DNA of 64,000 bases from Chitinophaga caseinilytica. Its GTDB lineage: Bacteria; Bacteroidota; Bacteroidia; Chitinophagales; Chitinophagaceae. The translations under genes were made by a program, and so were the position numbers. Below are positions 15,952-25,800 of the stretch, in pieces. The stretch is from positions 1,099,001-1,163,000 of the forward strand of contig NZ_CP150096.1 of assembly GCF_038396765.1 (NCBI RefSeq). The letters are read 5' to 3'. The notes beneath the pieces are model-generated. The model did not search any database. It was not told where the DNA came from and was given only the letters and a program-made list of their open reading frames with translations. How positions within the stretch are numbered: position 1 is the stretch's first letter; every line of letters starts with the position of its first letter.

Positions 15952-18900
15952 ATGTCGCTACCCCATTTATTAAAATATGTATATAATAACGGCACCGACG
16001 AGGTGATCCGAAGGGGGAAACGCATATTCGCAACCGGCGGCGTAGAGCTGCTCGAAGGCGATCCCGTACTGCGCTCGGCCTCGTTCCGGGTAAAGAGCGA
16101 CACGCATGCCAATTTCTATAAAGTTACCATCAGCAAATACAACGAGCCGGCTACGATGAGCGTGCGTTGCCAATGCCCCTATAACCTGGGAGACATTTGC
16201 CGCCACGAAGCCGCCGCCCTTTTCCAGCTCCAGGAAATGCTGGACAGGAACCATTTCGATGCGTTCGACACGCAATACGACCAGCAACACACGCTGATCA
16301 AGATGAAGTCGATCGATCTCAAGACCATCAAACTCCTTACTTCCAATACCATCATCTCCGAAGCGGACCGCATCCTGCGGAAAACGCAGGCCGTCATCAA
16401 ATCCGCCAAAGACGAAAAAGTGGAAGCCGAACTGCGGACCGAAGGGAAGAAATATCCCCTCATCCTCCAGCGGAACGAAGAACGCAATTTCGATACACAT
16501 TGTACCTGCGACGAGCACGAGCATCCGCTCTGCGTCCACAAAACTGCGCTGTTCCTGCAGCTCCTCACCGCCCACGGGCCCTTCTATTTCGATACGCTCC
16601 GTAACTGGGACAAAGAGAAGAACAAACTCCTCTCCTCCTACGGCTATTCGCTCAACGACGATCTCGAAGGCAAATTCGCGTTCTCCTACATGAACGGGAA
16701 ACCCTTCCTGCGCGTGCTCGACCCCACCATCAAAAAAGTGGAGGCCGTTGCCGCCGCCAAAACCGAATCGGCCCCGGAACCGGAAGAAACACTCACCGTA
16801 GCCAGGCGCCTGGGCGTGGTGCTCAATGCCAACGACAAACTGTTCCCCTATTTCCAGATGGAACTGGTGAGCGGAGATGCGAACGAAGATGAAACGGAAT
16901 TCGTGTCGCTGGTAAACCGCATCGACCTGGGCAAATACGTCGACTTTTACCTTTTCAAGGAGAAAGACCGCGACCTCATTTCGCCCATCCGCAAGCTGCA
17001 ACACACCGAAGTCAACAAGTTCCTCAACAAGAACTCCCCCTTCGCCGGCATCTGGGAAAACATCATGCACGAAAGCGAAAGCGGCCTGCCCATGGAAACC
17101 ATGGAGCTCATCGTGGAATACCTCCAGCCCAAACTCGCCAAGCTGTTCCCGCTGCTGACCGACCACCGGCTCGTGTTCCTCCTGCGCGACGGGCAGTTGT
17201 TCAAAACCAAGAACCTGCAACAAATCCAGGTATCCGGATATCCCCTCAAACCTTACTTCAAAGCCGGCAACGGCGGCGATCATATAGAAGTAACCGCCTG
17301 GGTAGACATCGACGGCGAAGCCGTGAACGTATCGGCCAACCAGTGGGCCAGCCCGCTGTTGTTCCTCTACAACAATACCCTGCATTACTTCAACAATCCG
17401 AAAGATTCCATCCACCTCCTGCAATACCAGGAGCATAACGCCGTGCGCGTGCCCACCAACGAGTGGCAGGATTTTCTCAAGGAATCCATCCTCCCGCTCG
17501 GCAGGGAATACGCCGTTCAGTACGATGCGTCGCTGCTGGCGGAAGTGGACGACGTGATCCCCGAAAACCGCGTCTACCTGAAAGAAATGGGCGAAACATT
17601 CGTGATACAGCCCGCGTTCTCCTATCATGGGCACGACGTGGAGTGGAACGAGGAAACCCGCATCACCGTTCAGGAAGGCAACAAAGTACTGGTGATCCAC
17701 CGGAACAAGGAAGCGGAAGATAATTTCGTGAACAGCATCCGCGCGCTGCACACCAACTTCTCCGTCAGCAGTAACTACAACTATTTCTTCCTCCGCGCAA
17801 AAGAAGCCCTGAAGAACAACTGGTTCTTCCTCTTCTTCGACGCGCTGAAGGAAATGGACGTACGCGTTTTCGGCTTCGAGCAACTGCGGAACTTCCGCTT
17901 CTCTGCGCAGAAACCCGTCACCAACCTGCAGATCAGCTCCGGCATCGACTGGTTCGACGCGCAGGTGGAAGTAGTGTATGGCGATCAGAAAGTCGGGATA
18001 CGCGACATCAAGCGCGCACTCGCCAACAAACAGAATTACGTGCAACTGGCAGACGGCTCCCTGGGCCTGCTGCCGGAAGAATGGCTGAAAAAATATTCCC
18101 TCCTTTTCAAGATAGGGGAAGAAAAAGATAAAGGCGCCGGCCTCAAACTGAGCAAATACAACTTCTCGGTGATCGACGAGCTGTACGAGTTCATCGACGA
18201 TGAGGCCATCCTCGTTGAGCTCGACGAAAAGCGGCGCAAACTGCTCCAGTTCGACGAGATCCGCAGCGTAGACCTGCCCACCAACCTCAACGCCAACCTG
18301 CGGCCTTACCAGGAAAGCGGCTTCCAGTGGCTCAATTACCTCGACGAAGTGAAGTGGGGCGGGATTTTGGCGGACGATATGGGTCTTGGTAAAACCGTGC
18401 AGGCGCTTACGTTCATCCAGCACTACAAGAACGTGCACGAACAATGCACCATGCTGGTGGTTTGCCCCACTACCCTGATCTATAACTGGGAGAACGAGAT
18501 CAAGAAATTCACACCGGGCATCACCTATCACATCCATCACGGCCCGCAACGCCTCCGGATTTCGGAGGAGCTGGGCGCTTTCGACGTCATCATCACCACC
18601 TACGGCACCCTGCGCAGCGACGTGCAGCTGCTCATGAAGATCGATTTCGACTACGTGATCCTCGATGAATCGCAGGCGATCAAAAACCCGCAGTCGAAGG
18701 TGACCAAAGCCGCGCAACTGCTGAACACCCGCAACCGCATCGCGCTGTCGGGTACGCCCATGCAAAACAATACCTTCGATATCTACGCCCAGATGAACTT
18801 CCTCAACCCGGGGATGCTCGGCAGCGTAGACTTCTTCCGCAACGAATTTGCCACGCCGATAGACAAGTTCCAGGACGAGGAAAGGAAAGAGCACCTGAAA

Positions 18901-19686
18901 AAGCTCATCTATCCCTTCATCCTCCGCAGAACGAAAGAACAGGTGGCCAAAGACCTGCCGGAGAAAATCGAGACCGTCATCTTCTGCGAAATGGACCCGG
19001 AACAGCGCCATATCTACGACGCCTACCGCAACTCCTACCGCTCCAAGATCCTCGGCGTTATCGAAGACCAGGGGATGGAACGCAGCCAGCTCACGATTTT
19101 GCAGGGCCTCATGAAGCTCCGCCAGATCTGCGACTCGCCCGCCATCCTCAACGAAGCGGAAAAATATCCCAACCACTCCGTGAAACTGCATGAGCTGACG
19201 CGTGAGATCTCTGAAAATATCAGCAATCACAAAGTGCTGGTATTCAGTCAATTTCTCGGCATGCTCGGCCTCATTAAAGACCGCCTCGCCCATCAGAAGA
19301 TACCGTATGAATATTTCGACGGCTCCACCAGCACCATGGACCGCGAAAAAGCCATCCAGAACTTCCAGAACAACGAGGAATGCCGCGTGTTCCTCATTTC
19401 CCTCAAAGCCGGTGGCGTAGGTCTCAACCTCACCGCGGCCGACTATGTCTATATCGTAGACCCCTGGTGGAACCCCGCGGTGGAACAACAGGCCATCGAC
19501 CGGACGCACCGTATCGGGCAAACGAAGAACATCTTCGCCTACCGCATGATCTGTAAAGACACCGTGGAAGAAAAAATCCTGGAACTGCAGGAACGGAAGA
19601 AATCGCTGGTGAAAGACATCATCGCCGACGATTCCGGCTTCATCAAAAAACTCACGAAAGAAGACGTGCTCTACCTCTTCAGCTAA
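15952..19686 (+). CDS. SNF2/Rad54-type helicase with two SWIM zinc motifs
   Basis: 1244 residues. The N-terminal part holds two CxCx(n)CxH SWIM-type zinc motifs, CQCPYNLGDICRH near residue 72 and CTCDEHEHPLCVH near 183. A long middle region follows, then the SNF2 ATPase from about 790: DDMGLGKT (Walker A, near 806), DESQ (Walker B, near 904), SGTPMQNN, and the helicase-C block with LISLKAGGVGLNLTAADYV and DRTHRIGQ. Such proteins are DNA translocases that remodel nucleoprotein complexes; the bacterial SWIM-SNF2 group has no settled role. It stands alone, with an 8-bp tail overlap with the convergent response regulator gene. Confidence 0.92.
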   Translation: MSLPHLLKYVYNNGTDEVIRRGKRIFATGGVELLEGDPVLRSASFRVKSDTHANFYKVTISKYNEPATMSVRCQCPYNLGDICRHEAAALFQLQEMLDRNHFDAFDTQYDQQHTLIKMKSIDLKTIKLLTSNTIISEADRILRKTQAVIKSAKDEKVEAELRTEGKKYPLILQRNEERNFDTHCTCDEHEHPLCVHKTALFLQLLTAHGPFYFDTLRNWDKEKNKLLSSYGYSLNDDLEGKFAFSYMNGKPFLRVLDPTIKKVEAVAAAKTESAPEPEETLTVARRLGVVLNANDKLFPYFQMELVSGDANEDETEFVSLVNRIDLGKYVDFYLFKEKDRDLISPIRKLQHTEVNKFLNKNSPFAGIWENIMHESESGLPMETMELIVEYLQPKLAKLFPLLTDHRLVFLLRDGQLFKTKNLQQIQVSGYPLKPYFKAGNGGDHIEVTAWVDIDGEAVNVSANQWASPLLFLYNNTLHYFNNPKDSIHLLQYQEHNAVRVPTNEWQDFLKESILPLGREYAVQYDASLLAEVDDVIPENRVYLKEMGETFVIQPAFSYHGHDVEWNEETRITVQEGNKVLVIHRNKEAEDNFVNSIRALHTNFSVSSNYNYFFLRAKEALKNNWFFLFFDALKEMDVRVFGFEQLRNFRFSAQKPVTNLQISSGIDWFDAQVEVVYGDQKVGIRDIKRALANKQNYVQLADGSLGLLPEEWLKKYSLLFKIGEEKDKGAGLKLSKYNFSVIDELYEFIDDEAILVELDEKRRKLLQFDEIRSVDLPTNLNANLRPYQESGFQWLNYLDEVKWGGILADDMGLGKTVQALTFIQHYKNVHEQCTMLVVCPTTLIYNWENEIKKFTPGITYHIHHGPQRLRISEELGAFDVIITTYGTLRSDVQLLMKIDFDYVILDESQAIKNPQSKVTKAAQLLNTRNRIALSGTPMQNNTFDIYAQMNFLNPGMLGSVDFFRNEFATPIDKFQDEERKEHLKKLIYPFILRRTKEQVAKDLPEKIETVIFCEMDPEQRHIYDAYRNSYRSKILGVIEDQGMERSQLTILQGLMKLRQICDSPAILNEAEKYPNHSVKLHELTREISENISNHKVLVFSQFLGMLGLIKDRLAHQKIPYEYFDGSTSTMDREKAIQNFQNNEECRVFLISLKAGGVGLNLTAADYVYIVDPWWNPAVEQQAIDRTHRIGQTKNIFAYRMICKDTVEEKILELQERKKSLVKDIIADDSGFIKKLTKEDVLYLFS

Positions 19687-20377
19687 TCAACTTATACCCC
19701 ACCCCGCGAATATTGACGATCTGGATCTTCGGATCGTCTTTCAGATACCTGCGCAATTTTGTGATGAAAACGTCCATGCTGCGGGCGTTGAAGAAATTAT
19801 CGTCGCCCCAGAGGTCGAGCAGTACGGGCCGGCGCTCCATCACCTGGTTTTTGTGCCGGCAAAGGCGCAGCAGTACTTCGGACTCGCGGTGCGAAAGGTA
19901 CTCCGTGTACCCGTTCCGCGTGAGTGTCTGCTTGTAGGGCTGGAAAAGGAACTGGCCGATGAGGATTTCGTTTTCGGATGGCGGAGGTGGCGCGGCATGT
20001 CCTCCGAAACGCGCCAGCAGCGATCGTATGCGGACGATCAGCTCGTCCATGCTGAAGGGTTTTTTCAAATAATCGTTCCCGCCGGATTCAAATCCTTTTA
20101 CCACATCCGCGGTTTGTGATTTGGCGGTGAGGAAGATGATGGGCACCTGCTTGTCGGTTTTCCGGATTTCGGTGGTGAGCGAAAATCCGTCGAGGTTGGG
20201 CATCATGACGTCCATCACGATAGCATCCGGTTTGTACTGGCGGAACAGGCGGAGGCCTTCCACGCCGTCTGCCGCGCAAATCATGTTAAAACCGCGCGTT
20301 TCGAGGCTGTCTTTCACGATCTGTGCGAGTTGCCATTCGTCTTCGATGAGTAATATGACGGGTTGGGATATGCTCAT
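19679..20377 (-). CDS. OmpR/PhoB-family response regulator
   Basis: 232 residues: a receiver domain (about 1-120) with the acidic pair ED (12-13), phospho-acceptor D56 in VMDVMMP, switch Thr in FLTAK and Lys in LKKPF; then a winged-helix DNA-binding domain (about 135-232) with SHRESEVLLRLCRHKNQVMER and VDVFITKLRRYL-like recognition elements (DVFITKLRRYL, IRGVGYKLIS). It is translationally coupled to the histidine kinase upstream (ATGA overlap). The divergent GLPGLI/beta-barrel genes are the obvious candidate targets. Confidence 0.93.
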   Translation of the reverse strand: MSISQPVILLIEDEWQLAQIVKDSLETRGFNMICAADGVEGLRLFRQYKPDAIVMDVMMPNLDGFSLTTEIRKTDKQVPIIFLTAKSQTADVVKGFESGGNDYLKKPFSMDELIVRIRSLLARFGGHAAPPPPSENEILIGQFLFQPYKQTLTRNGYTEYLSHRESEVLLRLCRHKNQVMERRPVLLDLWGDDNFFNARSMDVFITKLRRYLKDDPKIQIVNIRGVGYKLIS

Positions 20378-21864
20378 GCTGCGGGGATTTCCAGTTGAAA
20401 TTCGCTGCCCTTGTCGGGCTCGCTTTTTACTTTGATGCTGCCGCCGTGTTTCTCGGCGATCTTCTTCACATAACTCAATCCAAGCCCGAAACCTTTTACA
20501 TTATGCAGGTTGCCGGACGGTACGCGGAAGAATTTATCGAAAATGCTGTTGTGATAACCATGCGGGATGCCGATACCATTGTCTTTCACCGAAATGCGCA
20601 CCCATCCCGGCCGGCGGGCCACATGCACGGAAATTTCGGCCGGGTCGTTGGAATATTTGATGGCATTGTCGACCAGGTTGTTGATGGCGTGGGAAAGATG
20701 AGTGGGATCGGCGAGCACGAGCGGGTCGGCGAGCAAGGTATAGCTGAAATCGATTTTTTTACCGGATTTGAGGCGGTGGTTGGAAATGATGTCGGCGATG
20801 ATATCGTTGAGGTCCACCATTTCGGGTTGGAGCATCACCTCTTCTTTTTCTTCCGCGGCGATGTGGAGCACTTTTTCGACGAGGTCGCCCAGGCGCTGCA
20901 GCTCTTGCCGGGAAATGCGGAGGTAATTGGCGGTTTTCTGGGGATCGGCGAGGGCGTTGAACCGCTCGAGCGCCTCCACGGCCGCGGATACCGTGGCGAT
21001 GGGGGTTTTCAGCTCGTGGGTCATGTTATTGATGAAATCGTTGCGGACTTCCGAAAGTCTTTTCTGCCGGAGGATCGTGCGGAGCATATACAGGAACGAG
21101 CCCACCGTCAGCAACAGCAAAACAGCCGTAGCGGCGAGGCTGCCGGTCATCCGGCCCAGAATATGCGGCATGGGGCTGGCAAAAATAGCCGTTACAAATA
21201 TGTTGTTGATGGGGTTGAAAGGGATGATGGTGGTGCGGAACGGTGATTTGGGGAGGGATTGGAAGGCTTCGTGGCTGAGTGCGAGCGTATCCAGCTGGAA
21301 GCCGGTATTGATCCCCCGGTTCCCCAGCTCTATCCGGTAAAGACTGTCTAACTGATTGATAGTAAGGGAGGTGCGATAAAAATCCCTTCTCACCAGCACT
21401 TCCGAAATTTTGCGGGACAGCGTATCCGTCAACTGCCGGATCTGGGTGTCGCGGCGTACCATGTGCAATTCGACGTTCTCCCCTTCCGGCGGCGTCCCGA
21501 AATCGTCTGTCGGAAAAGCCGGTCGCGTGGGCCCCGCAAGGAAGTACGCGTTCTTGACCACGGCGCCGGAGGCTGCCGCGGCGGAATCCAGGTCGCTCAC
21601 GATGCGGGTTACCTGGCCCATTGGCGAGATGCTGTCTGGCATGGTGGAAGTGAACGTCAGGTTGAATTTGGACAGGCCGAGCACTTTGCCGGCGTCGCCG
21701 AACTGTTTATGGAAAACAGCCGTGCGGAGGGCGTCGTTGATATCGCGCTGGAATTCCTGCAGGCGGATCTGGTACGCCTGGTACAGCCAGTACCCCTGGA
21801 GGGTGAGGATACCGAGTATGCAGGCGGTCATGAGCACGAGTATGTTTCTGATGCGGTTGCGCAT
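20374..21864 (-). CDS. Two-component sensor histidine kinase
   Basis: 496 residues, inner membrane. Helix 1 is at about 8-30 and helix 2 at about 242-262, enclosing a periplasmic sensor of roughly 210 residues with no recognised domain. There is no clear HAMP region; the H-box MTHELKTP (H283) comes about 20 residues after the membrane. The N, G1, F and G2 boxes are visible as NNLVDNAIKYS, VKDNGIGIP, FDKFFRVP and GFGLGLSYVKK. It is paired with the response regulator by a 4-bp overlap and is divergent from the GLPGLI gene. Confidence 0.93.
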   Translation of the reverse strand: MRNRIRNILVLMTACILGILTLQGYWLYQAYQIRLQEFQRDINDALRTAVFHKQFGDAGKVLGLSKFNLTFTSTMPDSISPMGQVTRIVSDLDSAAAASGAVVKNAYFLAGPTRPAFPTDDFGTPPEGENVELHMVRRDTQIRQLTDTLSRKISEVLVRRDFYRTSLTINQLDSLYRIELGNRGINTGFQLDTLALSHEAFQSLPKSPFRTTIIPFNPINNIFVTAIFASPMPHILGRMTGSLAATAVLLLLTVGSFLYMLRTILRQKRLSEVRNDFINNMTHELKTPIATVSAAVEALERFNALADPQKTANYLRISRQELQRLGDLVEKVLHIAAEEKEEVMLQPEMVDLNDIIADIISNHRLKSGKKIDFSYTLLADPLVLADPTHLSHAINNLVDNAIKYSNDPAEISVHVARRPGWVRISVKDNGIGIPHGYHNSIFDKFFRVPSGNLHNVKGFGLGLSYVKKIAEKHGGSIKVKSEPDKGSEFQLEIPAA

Positions 21865-21982
21865 GATGTAAAGCTATTCAATCTCATCCAACAGCCGCGA
21901 GACGCTTAACACTAATTAACAAACGTTATGAGTGGTTAACCCTTTTCCCCGCCCGGCTGCGTCATCTTTACAGAAAAAAGCC

Positions 21983-22837
21983 ATGAAAACGTACCTGATT
22001 CTTTGTGCCGGACTGTTGACAGCCGCTGCCGTGCAGGCGCAGCAGCCGTCGGGCGTAATCGAATACGAAGTGAACTCCAAGATCGAGATGGGCCAGTTCA
22101 AGATGGTCATGCGCAGTGCAGACGGGTCGGTGACCACGAGCAACACGCCTCCGCCCGACATGCCGAACCTCCTTACTTTCAGCCAGACGTTCACCTTCGC
22201 CGGAGGGATGGGTAAGCTGGAAACGGAGAACGGTGGTAATATGATGCGGAAAATGACATTAAACCTCCCTGCGGGCGGTGGGCCTCCGGGCGGAGCTTCC
22301 GTTTCGGCAGGCGTAGCCGGGACGATGGCGGCTCCCGGGCCGGTTGGCCGGTCATCATCACTGCGCCCCCCTGTCACCAACGCAACGTATATTGACTTGC
22401 TAAACAAGCGGTATTTGTCGGTCCTCACGCAAAATAAAGATAGTGTGGTGGCCGGGGTTTGGTATTCGGAAGAAGCTTACAAACCTGCCGCGGAAATAAA
22501 AACCTCCGGGAGAACGAAGACCATCGCGGGGTTCCGTTGCCAGCGGGCTACGGCTGTTGTGGGCGAGGAATCTTTCGTGATCTGGTACACGACCGAGATC
22601 CCGATGCTGTTTTCGCCGGTGAACGGGGTTTGGCCGCCGCAGGGCGTAGTGCTGGCTTTGGAAAGCGAGAAACGCTCGTATATGGCGAAGAAAGTGGAGC
22701 TGAAACCCGTGCCCGATGCGCCGGCGTTGCCCGCAGGTGCGGAAAAGCTCACGGCGGTGCAGTTGAAGGAAAAGCAAAGGAGTATCCTGGAAGCGTTTCA
22801 CAACGAACAACTGAAAAAATTACAGGAAGCGGAATAA
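21983..22837 (+). CDS. GLPGLI family exported protein
   Basis: About 284 residues with signal peptide MKTYLILCAGLLTAAAVQAQ. The protein has the GLPGLI-family outline: GVIEYEVNSKIEM near the N-terminus, a long Gly/Ser/Pro-rich middle, IAGFRCQRATAVVGEESFVIWYTTEIP, and SPVNGVWPPQGVVLALE where the name-giving GLPGLIL motif stands in other members. The function of the family is unknown. It is 31 bp upstream of an outer-membrane barrel protein, a pairing known in Bacteroidota. The ATG at 21983 gives a clean signal peptide, so the longer frame from 21932 is not used. Confidence 0.85.
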   Translation: MKTYLILCAGLLTAAAVQAQQPSGVIEYEVNSKIEMGQFKMVMRSADGSVTTSNTPPPDMPNLLTFSQTFTFAGGMGKLETENGGNMMRKMTLNLPAGGGPPGGASVSAGVAGTMAAPGPVGRSSSLRPPVTNATYIDLLNKRYLSVLTQNKDSVVAGVWYSEEAYKPAAEIKTSGRTKTIAGFRCQRATAVVGEESFVIWYTTEIPMLFSPVNGVWPPQGVVLALESEKRSYMAKKVELKPVPDAPALPAGAEKLTAVQLKEKQRSILEAFHNEQLKKLQEAE

Positions 22838-22868
22838 TTAACCCATAAGAAAAGACACAGCGCCCCTC

Positions 22869-25800
22869 ATGAAGAAGATCCGTCAGATATGCCTGTTGAC
22901 CATATGGCTGGTGCTCGGGATTGCCACCGCATCCCGCGCCCAGCTCCGCGAATTCCGCGTAACCGGCCGCATTACCGACCAGGCTACCCGCGAAGCGCTC
23001 CCTAATGCCCCCGTGGCCCTGCTGGGCAAGGATTCCGTGACGGCCGCCCATGCCGTGACGGACTCCCTCGGGCGGTTTACCCTCACAGCTACCCAGCGGG
23101 GCTCCCTGCGCCTGGTGATCGCTTACATGGGATACACGCAATATACCCGCGAGCTCCAGGTGTCGGATACCGTTACCTCCATTTCAGCAGGAACCATCGC
23201 TATGGCGCCGAAAGGCATCAACCTCGCGCGGATCGATGTGGAAGGGTTCCGACAACCGATTACCCTGAAAGAAGACACCATCGAATACAACGCCGGATCG
23301 TTCAAAACAAAGGAAAACGCCGTGGTGGAAGAACTGCTGAAAAAATTACCGGGTATCACCGTGGAGCGCGATGGTACCATCAAAGCCGGTGGCGAAACGG
23401 TTTCAAAAGTGTTGGTGGACGGGAAGCCCTTCTTCGGCAACGATCCTAAAATGGCCACGCGCAACCTCCCCGCGGATATCCTGGAAAAAGTGCAGCTCAT
23501 CGACCAGAAAAGCGAACAGGCACAGTTTACGGGCATCCCCGACGGTCAAACGCAAAAGGTGCTGAACTTCACCGTGAAGGAAAACAAGCGCAGAGGGTTT
23601 TTCGGGCGGGCAACGGCAGGTTACGGCACCGATAATCGATTCTCCGGCAACGCCAACGTCAACGCATTCCGGAAAGAAAAACAGTATTCCTTCATCGGCA
23701 GCGCCAACAACACCAACGGCACCAGCAATCCCGAAGGCGGATTGGGCAACATGGGAGGAACATCGGGCATCTCCCGGAATTGGTTCGGCGGAATTCAATA
23801 TAATAACAGCACGTCGAACAGGCTCAAGGTGAACGGCAGTTACCACATCAACGACGGGCGGACGGAAACGGAATCCAACGGCAGCCGCCAGAATATTTTC
23901 CGGAAAGATTCATCGAGTTATGTGCAGGATATGAATAATGGCTTCAACTCTGCCACCACACATAATATGAATATGCGGCTGGAAGGCGAGATCGATTCAT
24001 TCTACTCCTTCATCGTAACGCCGAACGTGATGTATTCCAACAACGATAGTTACTCCCAACGCTTCAGCACCACGCTCAATAATGACCGGGATACCGTCAA
24101 TACCAACCGCAGCAGCGGGATCACTTCGTCCAAAACGCCTAACATTTCCACCAGCGCCCTGCTTCGCCGGAAATTCAGGAAAAAAGGACGGACGCTCAGC
24201 GCCAACCTGACGTACAACTACAGCAACAGCGACGTCACCAATTTCAACGAAGCCTATACCCGCTTCACGGCAAATGGACAGTCGCGGCTAGATACGATCG
24301 ATCAAAAAGTACAATCCGAAAATACGTCCAGGCTGTTCAATATACGCCTCGCTTATACCGAACCTGTTTTCCGCAACCGGTTCCTGGAGGTCAATTATAC
24401 GTACAATAACGGCCTGAGCTCGTCTGACCGCTACACATGGGACCGCAGCAAGCCCGGCGGGGAATACGATCAGCTGAACGATAGCCTTACCAATCATTTC
24501 AACAACATCACGGAGTACCACCAGGCGGGCCTCAACCTGCGGACGGAAAAGCTGAAATACAACTATACCATCGGCTTCAACGTGCAGCGGAATATGCTGG
24601 AAAGCCGGAACCTGACGAAAGGGGAAACGATTGCCCAGACAACCACCAACTTCTCGCCCACGGCCCAATTCGCGTATAATTTTTCGCAGAACAAACGGTT
24701 TAAGATGACGTACCGGGGCAATACCTCCCAGCCCTCGCTCGACCAGTTGCAACCCGTTCCCGATCTCTCGAACCCGCTGCTGATCCGGCTGGGGAACCCC
24801 GACCTGAAGCCTTCTTTCCAAAACATGGTCAACATTTCCTACAATACGTTCAACAAGGAGAATTACCGCAGCTGGTTTTTGGGGATGACGGGGGTGGCCA
24901 ATCTCAACAAGATCGTGAACAGTACCACGCTCCGGCAAGACGGGGTGCAGGTAACGCAGCCGGTAAACCTGAATGGGAGCTACAATCTGAATGCGTTTTC
25001 GGTGATCGGCCTTCCGCTGGACAAATCCCAGAAAGCCGCCTTCAACTTCACGACGGAAGCGGGTTACCGCAAAGAGCCAAGTCTTGTGAACGGCGCCAAG
25101 AATTTCGCCAACAACCTGACTTTGGGGCAAGTGGTGAACTTCAACTATTCGATGCAAGACAAATATTATCTGGGTACGGAAGCCAGGGTAACGTTCAACG
25201 ACGCCAGCTTTTCCGCGAGCCCGCAGAACAATGCGAAATACTTCAATTACGATCTCAGCCTCGATGCGGCGGTTACCCTGCCCTGGGATGTGGCGGTGAA
25301 CGCGCAGACGCTGTATACCGCTACAACGGGCCGTGGAGAAGGGTTTGATCAGCAGTTTACCCGCATCAACGCGTCTATCGCCAAAACATTCCTGCCCCGG
25401 CGCCAGGGCGTGCTGCGGTTGCATGTGTACGACCTGCTGAACCAAAGCGTGAGCGTGAACCGGACGGTGGCCGACAACTATATCGAAGACACCCGGAATA
25501 TGGTGCTCCGCCGCTATTTCATGCTTTCCTTCACCTGGATTTTCAACCGGTTCGGCGGGCAAAACGGCGCTCCCCGCCCCCGATCATCCGCTGACGGCCC
25601 GGAAAAATCCTACCTTCCCCCGAAATCTGAACGCATGACCGAAGGTTATTCCGGCACTCTGCTCTTCAAAAAACTCGGCATCCGCGAAAACACAAGGTTG
25701 CGGCCGCTGCACGCGCCTCCCCATTACCGGGAGCTGCTGGCCGGGATGCCGCCCACCGCGGAGATCGTGCAGAGGGGTGCAGAGGTCATTCATGCGTTTT

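Noticed and set aside
15970..19521. A 1183-codon open frame on the minus strand
   Set aside because: It is the exact antisense of the SNF2 helicase gene, whose motifs are unmistakable; long antisense frames are common in GC-rich genes.
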